Positions 60,731 to 64,000 of a stretch of 64,000 nt of DNA are shown here, piece by piece. Position 1 is the first letter of the stretch. Each line of letters starts with the position of its first letter. The position numbers and the translations under genes are program-made. The notes beneath the pieces were generated by a model. That model was not told where the DNA came from and did not search any database. It was given only the letters and a program-made list of their open reading frames with translations. This stretch comes from Pascua guehoae (taxonomy: Eukaryota; Basidiomycota; Tremellomycetes; Trichosporonales; Trichosporonaceae): the NCBI GenBank assembly GCA_001600415.1, contig BCJX01000001.1, positions 3,843,548-3,907,547 of the forward strand. Direction: 5' to 3'.

Positions 60731-63700
60731 ATGCAGAGGCGGTGGCATGGCTTTACGGCTTGGACAACGTTCCTCCACCACCTATCTTGTGGCAATAGAG
60801 CGGCGTGCACCCATCAGCACCAGCAACTACACACAAGCTGTCGATCCAGCGATACGGTCGGGGAGCGGCAGGTTGAAACACCCGATTCCAGTAGATGCTG
60901 TAGACAGGTACGGCCAGACGTTGTTGATAAGACGCCACGACGAAGATAAGACCATGTTTACGTGTGGCGTGGCGTGCCTCTCGCTCACCGTGTGCCTTAC
61001 GCTTGTCGCGGCGTGCCTCTCACAGATTGCACGCCCAGTACTTATCGCATCTCATCGGGCGCGGACGCTCCAGACCACGCGAACACGTCATCCAGGTTTG
61101 CCGTCGTCCAGGATTTGCCCCCAAGTAATCTATCCATCTATCGCGCGCAGCGGCGAGGTTTGGACGTCGGCCAAATACCTGCCGTTTAACCCCGTGGCCA
61201 CTGGGTGTACGGAGGCCCGCCCTTGTACGCAGGCCCGCCTTGAGAAGCTAGACACCACTCAGAGGTGTGTCTCTACCCGCTCGACACGTCGTCGGAAGTA
61301 CGGTATACCACTAGTTGAAACCAGTCCGCGTCCAGCTGGTGGGCTTTCTGTGGCATTGTGTTGCTCACTCCACTGCCACATACAGTATCAGCCTGTTCGG
61401 TAACGAACCTCGTACGACCTCGTCGCCGCGTGCATCACCCTCGTCTCGACCATGCTGACGTAGAACCTTGTACATTCGGCGATGGTAGATAAGGAGCGTT
61501 GGCACTTGTAGATACCCTCGGCGAATGTATACCTTAGTCTTCTACTATAGTACATTGCCACCTTGCTGTACATCATCAGTCCGAACGCCCACTCTCGCGC
61601 AACCCCATCTCCACCACAGGCATGGAGATCCACGTCGCCCCGGCCTGCCACGCCGTGCTTCGGTAAACGTCACAACTCTGACAAATTGTACGTTAAAGCA
61701 GTGCAGAGAGGGACTACCTACATCCCCATATCGATCTAACGCGGACCCCAGCGAATCCAAACTGGTGCAACTGGCGGAACTGGAAGCAAACGAGAGGCAC
61801 CACGGGGCAGCCGACGACGCCGTCATACACTCTAGGTACTAGACGGCAGGCACAGCGTTGTGATCGTCCGCGAGAACAAATATACCTCGAGCTGAGAACT
61901 GATCAGAGGACCGGCGACGCCATCATGCCCGAGGTACATACATCACTTGGGGTCGATGGGCGACCATGATGGATCGCCAGAAGGTCTCTGGAGTCATACA
62001 AGGCAACGTCATACGGACGCGCGGGTTCCAGTCAACCAGACTGTGCCTGGGCGGCACATGTTCAGCTGCGCCGCACACGCGCACAAGGAGGGACAACACA
62101 AGTGGTGAATCTGACGACCCCTGTCCTGGCAGATCCGGTCTGAAGGTCGTCACTGTGAACAGTCAAAGGCAAGGACGCGTGGATCCTGCGCCACGAGTGA
62201 GAACGGGGCCGTGAAGCCCGATGTGCAGACTGTTGTATGGCACTTGAGGCAAGTAGAATTGGGACGGCGTGGAGACTCTCTAACCCGGGAACACCAACCC
62301 GCGTTTGTAACTCGAGGTCTCGCCGACACTCAGCATCCCACAAAAGCAGTGCCGTCGCCTCGCGGTGTATTTCTCGCCCTGCTGCACAAATGCACCAGTG
62401 TCACTCAACAAGCGAGACCACAGCCGTCTGCTCGCTACCAGCCACTGTATCCCCATCACGACCACGCTCCAGGCCAACAATGTCTCGCATAGCCGTACAC
62501 GGCTGGCCACAGCGCAGAGTTCAAACAGCGGTGGGAAGTGCCAGAACGGCGGCGACTTTGCGGCTACGTACCTGGGACCCATGTGAGCGGTGGATGTAGA
62601 GTCCAAGTACCTGGCCAGACTGGTTGCCAGATTGTCAACGTCAGCCGTTCCTCGGTGCCTCTTGGCGTGTGTGTGTACTTATCCGCCACACGCAGATCCC
62701 CGTACGCTCGGGGCTGATGGCGTCGGGGTATGTCCGTGCTCCCACTGCGTTGGCCATCCTTGTCCCAACCAGGTGGAAGCGGTGCGCGGTACATGCTCGG
62801 TGGTAGTATCGTGTTGATCTTTCAGTGTAACGGGGGACTCTATGCGTGTACCTGGAAGTGCAGGGCGGACGGGGGCTGACCACACCACACACCACACGCA
62901 TCGCATGCCTTCTCGACCTCGTAATGAGTATCGTGCAACTTGCCGAAGTACAGGCCGCAGATTGAGCATGCCCTCCAGCCCAGCATGAACTGAGCCACCA
63001 TCCACTCCGCCCTGCGGCCACGGTGCGACCGACTCATACAGGTGCGACCAGAACGTATTGAGACTGCCACGTTTGAGTACAGGTGCGCAGGAATACGTAG
63101 GGAGCGCCGTCTCCCACCCTTGCCTCGAGATCATAGTCCTCGACGTGTATGGTGGACTAGTGGGTTAGGCAGCAGAAGAAGGACTTGCTTCCTTTGCTGC
63201 CTCGAGACCACGTGGTTAACTTCAACTGTTCATGTATATTATTTAATGCAGTACAATGCGAGACTGCAATGAGCTCGATACGCTCCAAGTCACTCTGATG
63301 CAAGGCTCCCTACTTGTACCGCACCATCAGACTGAAGTGGAGAGTGTCCATGCTCTATATCGCCCGACTGAACTCCATGTGGCAGTCTCAACACTTTACG
63401 CTCGCACCTGTTCAGTCCACACCCCCTCACCCCGCCCACATGTCTCACGTGCCCTCTTGCCCACCTGCCCACCAGCTCGGGAACACGGCATGGGCATTGT
63501 CGTACATGCCCATCTCACCACCGCCGCTGAAGATTGGTCCCCGAGGCGATTACGCACCACGCACCCCGCGGCCATGCGAGCTTTCCACGGCCCAATCGGC
63601 GTGCTGTCTCTGCATTTCCCAAGGCCGTGCGTCCGCCGCGTCCATGCCAAGATACCAGATGGATCCCGAGGGTGCAATCGCCAACCCCCCGGGCGGCTCG

Positions 63701-64000
63701 TGACCCCGTGCGTGACCAAAGCTTGCACCGTCGAGTGTTTCATCGCCAGCACGCAGCCTCTCAGCTGCCTCCCCGCCGAGTCCGAGACGGACAGTCGGGC
63801 TGGCTCTTATCTCGGACGGACTTGTCGAGCACGTCTCCACGTTTCGCACACGGCCTGGTGGAGGAGGGTACCGTCCGACCACGCGTCGTCACCTCGCACC
63901 ATCCTCGGACACTACCCCTCGCCGTCGCGTTGCCCACTTGATCGCCGGCCTCGGGGCGTCTCGGGTGGGCAGGTGGTCATCTGCTGAATTCTGGTGTCTG

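Larger units (their letters stand above)
57299..64000. other. 6.7-kb right flank without supported genes
   Basis: Beyond the permease leader I find no frame with convincing domains, codon use or splice structure. There is a G homopolymer (57331-57376) and a tandem repeat (60618-60730). Scattered minus-strand fragments between about 61.4 and 63.1 kb look mildly protein-like (see findings) but do not join into a model. The long plus-strand frame at 58935-60194 is composed of His/Arg/Ser/Pro-rich sequence with no domain. Confidence 0.45.

Noticed and set aside
62564..62794. Possible WW domain start (LPPGW) on the minus strand
   Set aside because: The second conserved Trp and the Tyr-Tyr core are missing at the expected spacing; only a weak fragment, kept as part of a low-interest finding.

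Overview
The window is nuclear DNA from a GC-rich basidiomycete, most likely a tremellomycete yeast of the Trichosporonales type. This is inferred from intron style and gene content, not from a species match. Most introns run from about 40 to 130 nt (a few reach 160 to 230 nt), with GTGAGT or GTAAGT donors and CTAAC/CTGAC branch points close to the acceptor. Gene models below were spliced by hand from reading-frame continuity and intron consensus, and phases were checked across every junction. A 100-base N run at 51974-52073 marks an assembly gap.

Layout. 0-3.1 kb: no gene, ending in the pyrimidine-rich leader of a Bem3-type PX-PH-RhoGAP (3115-6879, +). 7.2 kb: an intron-containing tRNA-Glu(CUC), minus. 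8.6-10.4 kb: an eight-exon two-pass membrane protein of unknown function (+). 10.6-13.1 kb: a polypyrimidine tract followed by a decayed or mis-modelled gene with in-frame stops. 13.25-15.4 kb: a disordered protein with a repeated short basic motif (minus). 16.7-19.5 kb: fimbrin (+). 19.8-24.0 kb: an Rxt3-like histone deacetylase complex subunit (minus). 25.1-34.8 kb: a giant 3162-residue disordered SP/TP-rich protein with a small conserved-looking C-terminal domain (+), divergent from the Rxt3 gene. 35.8-37.5 kb: D-galactonate dehydratase (+). 41.7-43.5 kb: a secreted GH105/GH88-like six-hairpin hydrolase interrupted by two repeat linkers (+). 44.9-47.7 kb: a GH1 beta-glucosidase (minus). 50.2-51.6 kb: a small coiled-coil protein (minus). 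54.8-57.3 kb: an amino acid permease in 13 exons with several micro-exons and a 46-base G run just upstream (minus). 57.4-64 kb: no gene I can support, only short tandem repeats and scattered reading frames.

Functionally the left half is cytoskeleton, polarity and chromatin: Cdc42/Rho GAP, fimbrin, Rpd3L-type deacetylase subunit, and the giant protein, whose basic and SP-rich make-up suggests a chromatin or mitotic role (inference only). The right half is nutrient acquisition: galactonate breakdown, a pectin or polyuronide side-chain hydrolase, a beta-glucosidase and an amino acid permease. These are neighbours separated by kilobases of non-coding DNA, not a tight cluster.

The items most worth follow-up are the giant repeat protein, the motif-repeat protein at 13.25-15.4 kb, the micro-exons, and the probable pseudogene at 11-13 kb.
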